Of a stretch of 9,054 bases of DNA, positions 1-6,116 are shown piece by piece. Source of the stretch: an uncultured Clostridia bacterium (GTDB lineage Bacteria > Bacillota > Clostridia > Christensenellales > Borkfalkiaceae); NCBI GenBank assembly GCA_958419945.1, contig CATZIC010000071.1, positions 1-9,054 on the forward strand, written 5' to 3'. The notes under the pieces were generated by a model that was not told the DNA's origin, did not search any database, and saw only the letters and a list, made by a program, of their open reading frames with translations. Position 1 is the first letter of the stretch. Every line of letters begins with the position of its first letter. Position numbers and translations under genes: made by a program.

Positions 1-57
1 AAGGGCGGTAAGACTATATGATCCGATATCGATTACGGCAACTGCGTCTTTCAGCAT
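1..57 (-). CDS. ftsA: Probable FtsA, N-terminal fragment (cut by window edge)
   Basis: Only 19 codons are visible, reading MLKDAVAVIDIGSYSLTAL. The AVIDIGSYS stretch looks like the phosphate-1 loop that opens the actin-like ATPase fold (FtsA, MreB, PilM and also Ppx/GppA exopolyphosphatases). A strong ribosome binding site, AGAGGTG at about 63-69, ends 5 nt before the ATG, so the start is well supported. The position directly downstream of ftsQ/divIB is the usual place of ftsA, whose product tethers FtsZ to the membrane. The IDIGS form is somewhat closer to Ppx than to the common LDIGT of FtsA, so the family call rests largely on context. The remaining protein lies outside the window. Confidence 0.6.
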   Translation of the reverse strand, partial: MLKDAVAVIDIGSYSLTAL

Positions 58-72
58 TTTTGCACCTCTTTG

Positions 73-108
73 GTTTTTTGGGTTTTTGAGTTTGTGTTTT
101 TTGGGTTT
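73..108. repeat. Pair of 13-bp direct repeats
   Basis: GTTTTTTGGGTTT occurs exactly at 73-85 and again at 96-108, a 23-bp period, just upstream of the ftsA ribosome binding site. On the mRNA-sense strand this is a C/A-rich, G-poor leader (AAACCCAAAAAAC twice). Such a leader would be largely unstructured. No protein site is recognised. Confidence 0.7.
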
Positions 109-126
109 CGGCTTTACAAAGATAAA

Positions 127-185
127 GGCTTGTACGGCTTGTACACGATTTTAAGGCTTGTATACGATTTTAAGGCTTGCACACG
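127..185. repeat. 19-bp imperfect tandem repeats in the ftsQ-ftsA gap
   Basis: On the plus strand the unit GGCTTGTACACGATTTTAA (136-154) is followed directly by GGCTTGTATACGATTTTAA (155-173), with one mismatch. A 12-bp partial copy follows (174-185, GGCTTGCACACG), and a 9-bp partial copy precedes them (127-135, GGCTTGTAC). The array fills most of the spacer downstream of the ftsQ stop codon. It encodes no plausible protein and has no terminator-like T-run after a stem. It may be a slippage-derived array or a set of binding sites. Confidence 0.8.
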
Positions 186-199
186 CTCGGCTTTTAAAA

Positions 200-967
200 T
201 CAAAACCTTGTGTACACGGCGGTAACTTCGCCGTTATCTTTTTCGTAACACTCGATTTTTCCGGTTATAAGGTCGCTGTCCGAAAGCGATTGATATTTGG
301 AAATGCCGGCTAAAACCTTTTCACGGGTTTTGTCGGTGGCTTTGAAAACGAGTATCTTTACTCCGCTGCGCATGGATAGTTCCATACGGTAATTCCCCTT
401 TTCATCGGTTTCTATAACCCTTACCGAGTACACGCTATCACGAGGGCTAGAAAAACAAGCAACCGTGGTTTTTAATGCGTCATACACCAAAGGATTGTCG
501 TACTGCAAGGGTTTTTTAAGGGTGATAGCGGGCTTAACTTCGGTGTCGAAAATAAGTAAAAGGTCGCTTAATCCATCTGCGGGATTTAAAAACGTCGTCC
601 TTTTTTTAAGCACTACGTAGTCGCTGTCTAACACGAAATATCCGTTATCGCCGTCCTTTATCGCAAACCTTTCCTCCCCCGAAAACAAATCGAGAGACAG
701 TGTAAATGGATATTCTTTTTTTATACTGCGAACTTTAAGGTTTGTGTTTTCGGTTATTTTAAGTGCGATTTCGTCCGTGTCAATTAGAGCGAGGCTTTTA
801 CCTTTATAGGAAGAAAGAATCTCTTCACAAACTTTATAATCCTCGTCGGAATACACGCTGTAATTTATGTTTACGTCGCTTAATCGAAATAAAGTTACCA
901 AAACGAGTGTAACGTATAAACAGGCGGTAACTATTCCGCTTATTAAAAGTAGTTTTTTGTGTTTCAT
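200..967 (-). CDS. ftsQ: Cell division protein FtsQ/DivIB
   Basis: A 255-residue bitopic membrane protein of the divisome. It has a very short basic cytosolic tail (MKHKK), one membrane helix at about residues 6-28, then an extracytoplasmic part. Residues about 31-94 fit the POTRA domain: a helix with SLALIDTDEIALKI, then V79 to P87 ending in the typical 'P-T-L' strand. Residues about 95-122 fit the start of the beta domain (GYFVLDSDYVVL, like the family's 'G-x-x-x-D-x-x-G-V-L'). FtsQ/DivIB links with FtsL and FtsB/DivIC and helps activate FtsW and its PBP. Sequence conservation in this family is low, so the call rests on topology, the POTRA-like pattern and position between murA and the putative ftsA. 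The ATG lies 5 nt after the murA stop codon; an AAGGGA site sits in the last murA codons, suggesting coupled translation. Confidence 0.87.
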   Translation of the reverse strand: MKHKKLLLISGIVTACLYVTLVLVTLFRLSDVNINYSVYSDEDYKVCEEILSSYKGKSLALIDTDEIALKITENTNLKVRSIKKEYPFTLSLDLFSGEERFAIKDGDNGYFVLDSDYVVLKKRTTFLNPADGLSDLLLIFDTEVKPAITLKKPLQYDNPLVYDALKTTVACFSSPRDSVYSVRVIETDEKGNYRMELSMRSGVKILVFKATDKTREKVLAGISKYQSLSDSDLITGKIECYEKDNGEVTAVYTRF

Positions 968-972
968 TGGGG

Positions 973-2244
973 TTATCCCTTGCTAAGTTTTATTTTTGCG
1001 CCTATTTTGCGAAGTTTTAAAGAAAAATCCTCGTACCCACGCATAACGTTTTCAGCCTGTTTTACGATCGTAGTGCCTTCTGCTTTAAGCCCTGCGAGGA
1101 CAAGCGCCGCACCGCCGCGAAGATCGGGTGCGGTTACGACTTCGCCGTGAAGAGGTCTTCCACGGAAGGTTACGGACTCTCCTTTTAAGGTGAAGTCCGC
1201 GCCCATTTTTTTAAGCCCGTCGAGGTAGGAAAAGCGGGAATCGAAAACCGTTTCCACAACGGTGGTTTCCCCTTTGGAAAAGGCGCCGACCGCCGAAACG
1301 AGCGGATGAAGATCGGTCGGAAACATGGGATAAGGCATCGTCGTAAACCGACCTAAGGCGCGTGGATTACCGTCAGAGTATATATATACCTTATCACTAT
1401 ATATATTAGCATAAAAACCGCCGCTATTGCAAGTGTTATCGAGAATTTTTTTTACCAAATAATAAATATTTTCATAACTTAAAGAGGTTATTTCCACCTT
1501 GCCGCCGAGAAGGTAGCATAAAAGCAAAAAAGTACCTGCTTCTATCCTGTCGGGAAGCGGTTTATAGGATATACCTTTACTTAGTTTTTTAACCCCGTCT
1601 ATCCTTATAACGCTTGTTCCGCCGCCCGTAATTCTTGCCCCGCAAAGGTTCAAAAAGTCGCATAAATCCCGCACTTCCGGCTCTTTTGCACAGTTGCTTA
1701 AAAGGGTTACTCCTTCCGCACAGACGGACGCTAAAATAAGGTTTTCCGTTGCCCCTACGCTTGGGTAGCGAAGGTGAATTTTCGTCCCCCGTAAAAGGGG
1801 TGCGGTTATTATAAAACGGCTTTCCGTTTCCGTAACTTTTGCGCCCAACGCCCTGAATCCGTCAAGATGAATATCCACAGGCCTTTCCCCTATCTTGCAG
1901 CCGCCGGGCTTGGAGATGGAAACGGTTCCGAAACGGGAAAGAAGTGGCCCCACCAAAAAAAAGGACGCGCGGATTTTAGAGGTTTTCGCCTCCGGCAAAT
2001 TAGTTGTGTAGACGTTTGCGGTGTCTATGATAAGCCCTTCCTTAGTGCGTTTTATATTTGCGCCGATTGCGGAAAGAATTTCAGCCATAACGGTTACGTC
2101 GCCGATATTCGGGCAGTTTTTAACAAAAACCTCTCCGCGATTCAGAAGCGACGCGCACATTATGGTTAGCGCAGAGTTTTTTGCGGGGCTTATTTTTACC
2201 TCGCCGTAAACCTTTTCGCCGCCGTTTATGGAATAACTGTACAT
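973..2244 (-). CDS. murA: UDP-N-acetylglucosamine 1-carboxyvinyltransferase MurA
   Basis: A full-length 423-residue cytosolic enzyme (EC 2.5.1.7). It transfers enolpyruvate from phosphoenolpyruvate to UDP-GlcNAc, the committed step of peptidoglycan synthesis. The two-domain EPT fold is covered by visible motifs: K22-N23 near the N-terminus, R92 in IRASF, the mobile loop PGGCKIGERPVDIH with the catalytic cysteine C116 and R121, SVGATEN (about 162-168), LPDRIEAGTF (230-239), PYPMFPTDLHP with D311, R337, DLRGGAALVLAG (374-385) and RGYED (402-406). Since C116 is a cysteine and not aspartate, the enzyme should be of the fosfomycin-sensitive type. One deviation is KNSALTI, where the family usually has KNAALPI. 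The start has AAAGG five nt upstream. murG, which often lies just before murA, is absent here. Whether a second MurA paralogue exists cannot be told. Confidence 0.97.
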   Translation of the reverse strand: MYSYSINGGEKVYGEVKISPAKNSALTIMCASLLNRGEVFVKNCPNIGDVTVMAEILSAIGANIKRTKEGLIIDTANVYTTNLPEAKTSKIRASFFLVGPLLSRFGTVSISKPGGCKIGERPVDIHLDGFRALGAKVTETESRFIITAPLLRGTKIHLRYPSVGATENLILASVCAEGVTLLSNCAKEPEVRDLCDFLNLCGARITGGGTSVIRIDGVKKLSKGISYKPLPDRIEAGTFLLLCYLLGGKVEITSLSYENIYYLVKKILDNTCNSGGFYANIYSDKVYIYSDGNPRALGRFTTMPYPMFPTDLHPLVSAVGAFSKGETTVVETVFDSRFSYLDGLKKMGADFTLKGESVTFRGRPLHGEVVTAPDLRGGAALVLAGLKAEGTTIVKQAENVMRGYEDFSLKLRKIGAKIKLSKG

Positions 2245-2257
2245 ACAAACCTTTAAA

Positions 2258-2273
2258 CGGAAAAACCTTTCCG
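2258..2273 (-). other. Small hairpin in the murA leader
   Basis: In the mRNA sense the sequence CGGAAA-GGTT-TTTCCG forms a perfect 6-bp stem with a 4-nt loop. It lies 5 nt upstream of the AAAGG ribosome binding site of murA, inside the 73-bp ftsW-murA gap. It is followed by TTTAAA and not by a full T-run, so a strong intrinsic terminator is unlikely. It may affect murA translation or mRNA stability, or be chance. Confidence 0.4.
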
Positions 2274-2317
2274 CAACACAATTTATTGTATGCGAAAAGG
2301 CGTTAATGGGTTAAACG

Positions 2318-3490
2318 TTAAAGGTTCTCGGTTATTTTTTTGCGCTTAAAAAATCTTCGCTTTGGTTGCTTTTCCGGAATACTATCGATAGGTGCCGTTC
2401 TTGCCACTTTGGAAACGTTATATAGCACGCCGAAAGCCGCCATAAATACTATTATAGAGGTGTTCCCCGCAGAAATTAACGGAAGCGGAAGCCCCGTCGG
2501 CGGTATGGACCCCGTTACGACGAGTGCGTTTACGGAAACCTGTACGGCGTACATTGTGGTTATTCCCATAGACAGCATGTAGCCGAAAAAGTCCGCCGAA
2601 GATATTGCGGTGCGCACCCCTTTTACGATAAGAAAAACCATTACGGCAAACAGAAGAGCCGTTCCGAAAAAGCCTGTTTCCTCACCGATGACGGAAAGGA
2701 TAAAATCACTTTCCGAAAAGGGCAAAAACCTATACTTTTGACGGGAATTGAAAAGTCCTACGCCGAACAGTCCGCCCGAACCAAGCCCGTACAGCGACTG
2801 CAAAAGTTGGTAGCCTTCCCCTTTCGGGTTTTCCCACGGATTTAAAAATGCGGAAAAGCGTTTAAGCCTATAAGGTTCCAAAATGATTAGAATGGGAATA
2901 GCGGCAATGCAAGGCAGCAAAATGATAAGAAAATGCTTCATTTTCATGCCTGCCAAAAACAGCATTGTAAGCATTACCAGCCCCACGCAGACGGTTATGG
3001 ACATATTCGGTTCCAAAACTATCAATAAACATACTATAATCCCTGTTATTAAGGGGATTATTACACCCTTGAAACTTCGCGCACGTGATGGATCGATTGC
3101 AAAATACTCGGCAAGGAAAAATATGTAGCAAAATTTGGCGACTTCGGAGGACTGCAAGGTGAAAAAGCCGAGGTTTATCCACCGTTTGGCGCCGTACACT
3201 TCCACCGATAAAAAGGGCAAAAAGCAAAGGGCAAGAAGGATTACGCCGAAAAGATACATCCATTTGGTTTTGCCCAAAATTTTTCTGTAATCGTAATTTG
3301 CCGTAAAAAGCATTGCCAAAACGCCGACTATCACCCCTGCGCCCTGCTTTATTGCATAGTAAAAGCTGTTTCCGTAGTCGTTTTTTGCAACGTAATTCGA
3401 CGCAGAGTACACCGCGACTATTCCGTAAAGGGCAAGCAGAATTACCGTAATGGGGATAAGGATATCCCCTTTTGGTTTCAGTCTATTCAT
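2318..3490 (-). CDS. ftsW: SEDS-family lipid II polymerase FtsW (septal glycosyltransferase)
   Basis: A 390-residue polytopic membrane protein of the SEDS family (FtsW/RodA/SpoVE) with about ten hydrophobic helices. It polymerises lipid II into glycan strands together with a class B PBP. Visible motifs are GAKRWINLGFFTLQSSEVAKF (100-120), LEPNMSIT (159-166), LNPWENPKGEGYQLLQSLYG (216-235) and FLPFSESDFILSVIGEETGF (255-274). The last contains D262, matching the catalytic aspartate of the family, and the final motif is PPTGLPLPLISAGNTS (330-345). That final motif departs from the usual ISYGGSS. A basic cytosolic tail (KRRFFKRKK) closes the protein. The ATG overlaps the end of murD by 8 nt with AAGAGG upstream, so translation is probably coupled. 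The dcw position next to murD and the class B PBP favours FtsW over RodA; SpoVE is a possible alternative in a spore former. Confidence 0.94.
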   Translation of the reverse strand: MNRLKPKGDILIPITVILLALYGIVAVYSASNYVAKNDYGNSFYYAIKQGAGVIVGVLAMLFTANYDYRKILGKTKWMYLFGVILLALCFLPFLSVEVYGAKRWINLGFFTLQSSEVAKFCYIFFLAEYFAIDPSRARSFKGVIIPLITGIIVCLLIVLEPNMSITVCVGLVMLTMLFLAGMKMKHFLIILLPCIAAIPILIILEPYRLKRFSAFLNPWENPKGEGYQLLQSLYGLGSGGLFGVGLFNSRQKYRFLPFSESDFILSVIGEETGFFGTALLFAVMVFLIVKGVRTAISSADFFGYMLSMGITTMYAVQVSVNALVVTGSIPPTGLPLPLISAGNTSIIVFMAAFGVLYNVSKVARTAPIDSIPEKQPKRRFFKRKKITENL

Positions 3491-4886
3491 CTTCGCCTCT
3501 TACGAGGTTATCCGAATTTTCAGCGCCTATTACGAGGTCGTTGAATTTTTCGCCACGCTCCCGATAGTCCTTGAACATATCGAAACTTGCCGCCCCCGGT
3601 GAAAAGAGAACCGCGCCGCCTTCCGTGGACAGCGAGCGGGCTACCGAAACTGCGGATTGAAGGCTTTTTACAACGCTTACTTCCTTATATCCGCAGGTTA
3701 TGGCGGTTTCAAGAAGTTTATATCTGCATTCCCCCATCAAAACGACGTGCGTTACGGTATCTTTGCAATCTTTAAGGCGAGTAAATATCGGTGTAAAATC
3801 TTGATTTTTATCCTTTCCGCCTAAAATCAAAACGGTGTTTTGTTCCATCGCATCTATCGCCTTTAACGTCGAAGCTACGTTTGTGGACTTGGAATCGTTA
3901 TAATAGGTTACGCCACCAAATTCACCTACCTTTTCAAGACGATATTTTACGCCGCCGAACTCCGAAAGGCTTTTCGATATAACTTCGGTGTCAACGCCGT
4001 ATATTTTGAGCGCGCACACGCACGCCAGAGCGTTTTCGAGGTTGTGTTCACCTTTTATGGACAGGTCGTCTGCATCGAGAATTTCCTCTCCGTTATAAAA
4101 AATTTTGCCGTCTTCGTAGTATGCGCCGTCCACTTTTGTTTTGGCGGAAAACCAAGCTACTTTGCATTTCAGGTCTTTGGAAAAGCCACGCACGATGGCG
4201 TCGTCGTAATTTAACACAGCCCACTCGCTTTCCCTGAGATTTTTGAAAAGCCGCTTTTTAAGGTAACAATAATTTTCCATACTGTAGTGGCGGTCCAAGT
4301 GGTCCTCGGTAACGTTAAGCATTACGGCAATATGCGGGGTGAATGACGAAACGGTTTCGAGCTGAAAGGAAGACACTTCCAGAACGCAGACGTCGGTGGG
4401 AACGGTGGATAAGGCAAATTCGCTAAACGGCGTGCCGACGTTTCCGCCCAAAAAACATGTTTCGCCCGCATCGGTAAGCACTTTATGAAGTATCGTGGAA
4501 ACGGTGGTTTTGCCGTTGGTACCGCTTACCGCTATTATGGGTGCACGGCTAAGTAAATAGCCTAATTCAAGTTCGCCGATTATCCGCTTATTAAGTCTTT
4601 TTAGTTTTACCAATAAGGAATTGTCCGCACTGACACCGGGGCTTACGACTACGACGTCGCAATCGAACAAAGAATTCAACGCTTCGTAATTTTCTTCGTT
4701 TTCTTCGATATAATGAGCGATTTCGGCTCCTTTTTCAATTACAGTTTTACAAAATGCGGTGTCGTATACCCCGCTGTCGTCATCGTAGATAGACACGATT
4801 GCGCCTTGTGAAAGTAAGCATAGAGCCGCATTTACGCCGCTTCTTTGCATGCCGAAAACAAGAAACTTTTCATTTTTGAATTTCAT
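3483..4886 (-). CDS. murD: UDP-N-acetylmuramoyl-L-alanine--D-glutamate ligase MurD
   Basis: A 467-residue cytosolic Mur ligase (EC 6.3.2.9) that adds D-glutamate to UDP-MurNAc-L-Ala using ATP. The N-terminal Rossmann-like UDP-binding domain starts FLVFGMQRSGVNA (8-20). The central ATPase domain has the P-loop GTNGKTT (122-128), GGNVGTPF (147-154), LEVSSFQLE (169-177) and NVTEDHLDRH (191-200). K210 aligns with the lysine carbamylated in the family, and HNLENALA lies at 281-288. The C-terminal domain has YYNDSKSTN (328-336), LILGGKDKN (353-361) and SPGAASFDMFKDYRERG (429-445), close to the glutamate-site motif of the family. Length and motif order are normal. The ATG lies 15 nt after the mraY stop, with AGAGGT as ribosome binding site. 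The 3' end overlaps ftsW. The protein is rich in cysteine, as are the other enzymes here. Confidence 0.97.
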   Translation of the reverse strand: MKFKNEKFLVFGMQRSGVNAALCLLSQGAIVSIYDDDSGVYDTAFCKTVIEKGAEIAHYIEENEENYEALNSLFDCDVVVVSPGVSADNSLLVKLKRLNKRIIGELELGYLLSRAPIIAVSGTNGKTTVSTILHKVLTDAGETCFLGGNVGTPFSEFALSTVPTDVCVLEVSSFQLETVSSFTPHIAVMLNVTEDHLDRHYSMENYCYLKKRLFKNLRESEWAVLNYDDAIVRGFSKDLKCKVAWFSAKTKVDGAYYEDGKIFYNGEEILDADDLSIKGEHNLENALACVCALKIYGVDTEVISKSLSEFGGVKYRLEKVGEFGGVTYYNDSKSTNVASTLKAIDAMEQNTVLILGGKDKNQDFTPIFTRLKDCKDTVTHVVLMGECRYKLLETAITCGYKEVSVVKSLQSAVSVARSLSTEGGAVLFSPGAASFDMFKDYRERGEKFNDLVIGAENSDNLVRGEDE

Positions 4887-4901
4887 TTAACTACCTCTTT
4901 T

Positions 4902-5885
4902 TTAGGAAAGCACCGTCAGGCAAAGTAGACCTAATACAACGGTTATTACCGTGTACCAAACGGTGATTTTACATTCGGAATATCCTTTATGCTGAAAATG
5001 ATGATGTAGGGGCGCCATTAAAAACACACGCTTTTTTGTGCGCTTAAAATGGAGAACCTGCACTATTACGGATATGCCGGAGAGTACGAACATTATTCCC
5101 GTTATCGGAATATAAAGGGCGTTTCCGCTAAAAGTGTACACGCTTGCAATTAGTCCCCCGAGGCCCAAAGACCCCGTATCCCCCATGAACAAACTCGCCT
5201 TACTCGAGTTAAACAAAAGATAGCCGATAAGGCTTCCCGCCGCACAGATAGAAAGAACCGAAAGTCCTTCGTACTCTTCCTTGTTTAAGTAGTAACCGCT
5301 TAATTTTCGTGTTTCCAAAATTATGAGTACGGCTATAATCGTAAGTACTGCGGAGGACACGGAAGCGGCTAAGCCGTCAAGCCCGTCGGTAAGGTTTACG
5401 CAGTTTGTGGTTGCCAAAAACACGAATATTCCAAAGGGTATGAACCAATAGCCCAAATTTACAAGTTTATCGGTAAACGGAAGATAGACGTTTGTAAGAC
5501 CGTTATATACCGCAAAGCCTACCGCAACCGCAGCAACGATTACCTGAAAAACTATCTTTTGAATGGGTGTTAAACCCTCGTTGCGGGAAAAGCGGATTTT
5601 GATAAAATCGTCGAAAAAGCCGATTACCGAATAGGTTATGAAAATAAGAAGTGATATGGTCGGAATGGTAGAGGTTTTGCCAGACATTAGATATACCGCC
5701 GCCGTAACTATCAAAAAGCCTATTCCGCCCATGGTCGGCGTGCCGTTTTTTACAAAATGTTCGGACACGTATTTTAAAATTGTCTGGCTTAACCTGAGCT
5801 TTTTTAAAAGCGGAATTAAGACCGCGGTAACTATGCCAGACAAAACAAGCGATATTATATATACGATAATCAGTTTTTTAGCCAT
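4902..5885 (-). CDS. mraY: Phospho-N-acetylmuramoyl-pentapeptide transferase MraY
   Basis: A 327-residue polytopic membrane enzyme (EC 2.7.8.13). It moves phospho-MurNAc-pentapeptide from UDP onto undecaprenyl phosphate, giving lipid I. About ten hydrophobic segments are visible. Key motifs are GTPTMGG (48-54), GFFDDFIK with the D92-D93 pair, NCVNLTDGLDGLA (161-173), LFMGDTGSLGLGG (232-244) with D236, and APLHHHFQHKGYSE (291-304) with the HHH cluster at 294-296, so all catalytic residues are present. The stretch just before GTPTMGG (LSQTILKYVSEHFVKN) differs from the GQxIRxEGPxSH form of E. coli and Bacillus, as in some Clostridia. An in-frame TAA three codons upstream fixes ATG 5885 as the earliest start. 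However, no good ribosome binding site precedes it (TTTAACGGATT), because repeat-like DNA runs up to the gene. Confidence 0.96.
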   Translation of the reverse strand: MAKKLIIVYIISLVLSGIVTAVLIPLLKKLRLSQTILKYVSEHFVKNGTPTMGGIGFLIVTAAVYLMSGKTSTIPTISLLIFITYSVIGFFDDFIKIRFSRNEGLTPIQKIVFQVIVAAVAVGFAVYNGLTNVYLPFTDKLVNLGYWFIPFGIFVFLATTNCVNLTDGLDGLAASVSSAVLTIIAVLIILETRKLSGYYLNKEEYEGLSVLSICAAGSLIGYLLFNSSKASLFMGDTGSLGLGGLIASVYTFSGNALYIPITGIMFVLSGISVIVQVLHFKRTKKRVFLMAPLHHHFQHKGYSECKITVWYTVITVVLGLLCLTVLS

Positions 5886-5936
5886 AATCCGTTAAATAAA
5901 AGTGGAGTTTGGAGTGAAGCGTCTTGTGGCGCAATC

Positions 5937-5988
5937 GCTAAATGAAGTGCTAACGCTAATGAAGAATAAAGTCGATTTGCTAATGAAG
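5937..5988. repeat. Direct repeats of GCTAATGAAG type in the murE-mraY gap
   Basis: GCTAATGAAG occurs at 5955-5964 and 5979-5988 (24-bp period), with a third variant GCTAAATGAAG at 5937-5947. They form the mraY-proximal half of the 231-bp gap and are flanked by GGCGCAATCGC and GCATTGCGG. The whole stretch has the look of a decayed dispersed intergenic repeat. Frames through it give only low-complexity, unrecognisable peptides. Confidence 0.6.
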
Positions 5989-6048
5989 CACGCCTTCGTC
6001 GCATTGCGGATTTATAGTAATTATTGAAGTTCATAAGCGAACAGCTGG

Positions 6049-6112
6049 ATTGCCACGGCAATAAATTGCCTCGCAATGACGGAAAGGATGAATTGGCTTG
6101 CAATGACGAAAA
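6049..6112. repeat. Dispersed palindromic repeat of the GTCATTGCGAG...GTGGCAATCC type
   Basis: In the plus strand ATTGCC-AC-GGCAAT (6049-6062) is a perfect inverted repeat. It is followed by two 21-bp direct copies, at 6065-6085 and 6092-6112, that share 18 of 21 bases and the core GCAATGACG. Read on the minus strand it contains CGTCATTGCGAGG and GTGGCAATCCAGC. From memory, this wording is typical of an intergenic repeat seen in many unrelated bacteria and often mis-annotated as small proteins with RNDG motifs. The frame here would give such a peptide (LPRNDG, ACNDE). The element ends 4 nt from the murE stop codon. No mobile-element gene accompanies it. Confidence 0.7.
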
Positions 6113-6116
6113 AGTT

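Noticed and set aside
1378..1407. Runs of TATATATA in murA, including a palindrome at 1378-1389
   Set aside because: They encode the in-frame IYSD...YIYSD residues of MurA, so they are explained by coding with AT-rich codons.
2868..3263. Open frame of 131 codons on the minus strand inside ftsW
   Set aside because: It is a shadow in another frame of ftsW, which has all SEDS motifs; no start signal or recognisable domain.
5870..6103. Open frame of 77 codons on the minus strand across the murE-mraY gap
   Set aside because: It lies over the repeat DNA, overlaps the mraY start and gives a low-complexity, arginine- and serine-rich peptide typical of false ORFs in this repeat type.
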